A stretch of DNA of 64,000 nt from Pseudomonas sp. ANT_H4 (GTDB lineage: Bacteria > Pseudomonadota > Gammaproteobacteria > Pseudomonadales > Pseudomonadaceae): NCBI RefSeq assembly GCF_008369295.1, contig NZ_VOBG01000004.1:248001-312000 (forward strand). The letters run 5' to 3'. Of this stretch, positions 63,992 to 64,000 are shown piece by piece; the first letter of the stretch is position 1; the number at the start of each line of letters is the position of its first letter. The position numbers and the translations under genes were made by a program. Below the pieces are notes generated by a model. That model worked only from the letters and a program-made list of their open reading frames with translations. It did no database searches and was not told the DNA's origin.

Positions 63992-64000
63992 ACTGGGTGG

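Noticed and set aside
1..64000. Prophage, transposon, integrase or tRNA-flanked island
   Set aside because: No integrase, transposase, phage structural gene or tRNA could be recognised on either strand, so the accessory look of 52.8-64 kb rests only on gene content.

Overview
The window is chromosomal DNA from a fluorescent pseudomonad, most likely of the Pseudomonas fluorescens group. Evidence: about 60% GC, Pseudomonas-type gene blocks (phhR-phhABC; a cobalamin operon followed by NlpC/P60 lipoproteins, hda, perM, purMN; cysM-rlmD-relA-mazG), and REP-type palindromes between genes. Nearly all of it is core housekeeping DNA. I see no IS element, prophage, CRISPR array, tRNA or rRNA.

Layout. 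1-9.9 kb: a truncated GNAT gene, an HD phosphohydrolase, two small unknown genes, the phenylalanine-catabolism locus (phhR divergent from phhA-phhB-phhC), an LpxH-like phosphoesterase, an AraC regulator, an EamA exporter, a frameshifted small-protein remnant and a SelW-like protein. 9.9-21.8 kb: a PlpD-like patatin autotransporter, a MarR regulator, recQ, a YecA-family protein, a DUF454 protein, a large transporter-fused hybrid histidine kinase, rmuC and a Sel1-like small gene. 21.8-27.4 kb: a long non-coding stretch, two unknown genes, a FadL-type porin, a periplasmic glutathione peroxidase, and a MarR/MFS pair with matching palindromic operators. 27.4-37.2 kb: a ten-gene cobalamin operon on the minus strand (cobO-cobB-bluB-cbiB-cobD-cobQ // cobU-cobT-cobC-cobS) behind an adenosylcobalamin riboswitch, interrupted by about 570 bp of repeats. 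37.2-46.6 kb: a PQQ-type sugar dehydrogenase lipoprotein, two NlpC/P60 lipoproteins, hda, a PerM-like protein, a DUF2066 protein, purM-purN, a DUF3108 protein and a small unknown. 46.7-52.7 kb: cysM-rlmD-relA-mazG-DUF2058, all on the minus strand.

52.8-64 kb is the most distinctive part. A 1,899-residue RTX adhesin on the minus strand stands divergent from a complete type I secretion system on the plus strand (TolC-like channel, ABC exporter, HlyD-like adaptor). The adhesin begins with a LapA-type retention module and carries a TAAG motif at residues 115-118, where a LapG-type periplasmic protease would be expected to cut. It therefore looks like a second c-di-GMP-controlled cell-surface adhesin of the LapA/MapA kind, with its own exporter. 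Its repeat region holds two copies of a segment of about 676 bp that appear identical, and it ends in a von Willebrand A domain and RTX repeats.

Functional links: PhhR probably activates phhABC from a TyrR-like box. The riboswitch should shut the cob operon when B12 is plentiful. CysM and RlmD overlap by one base and read toward relA-mazG. No clearly undescribed multi-gene system is visible. The adhesin locus, the long structured leader at 21.8-22.6 kb and the palindromes around the FadL locus are the best leads.
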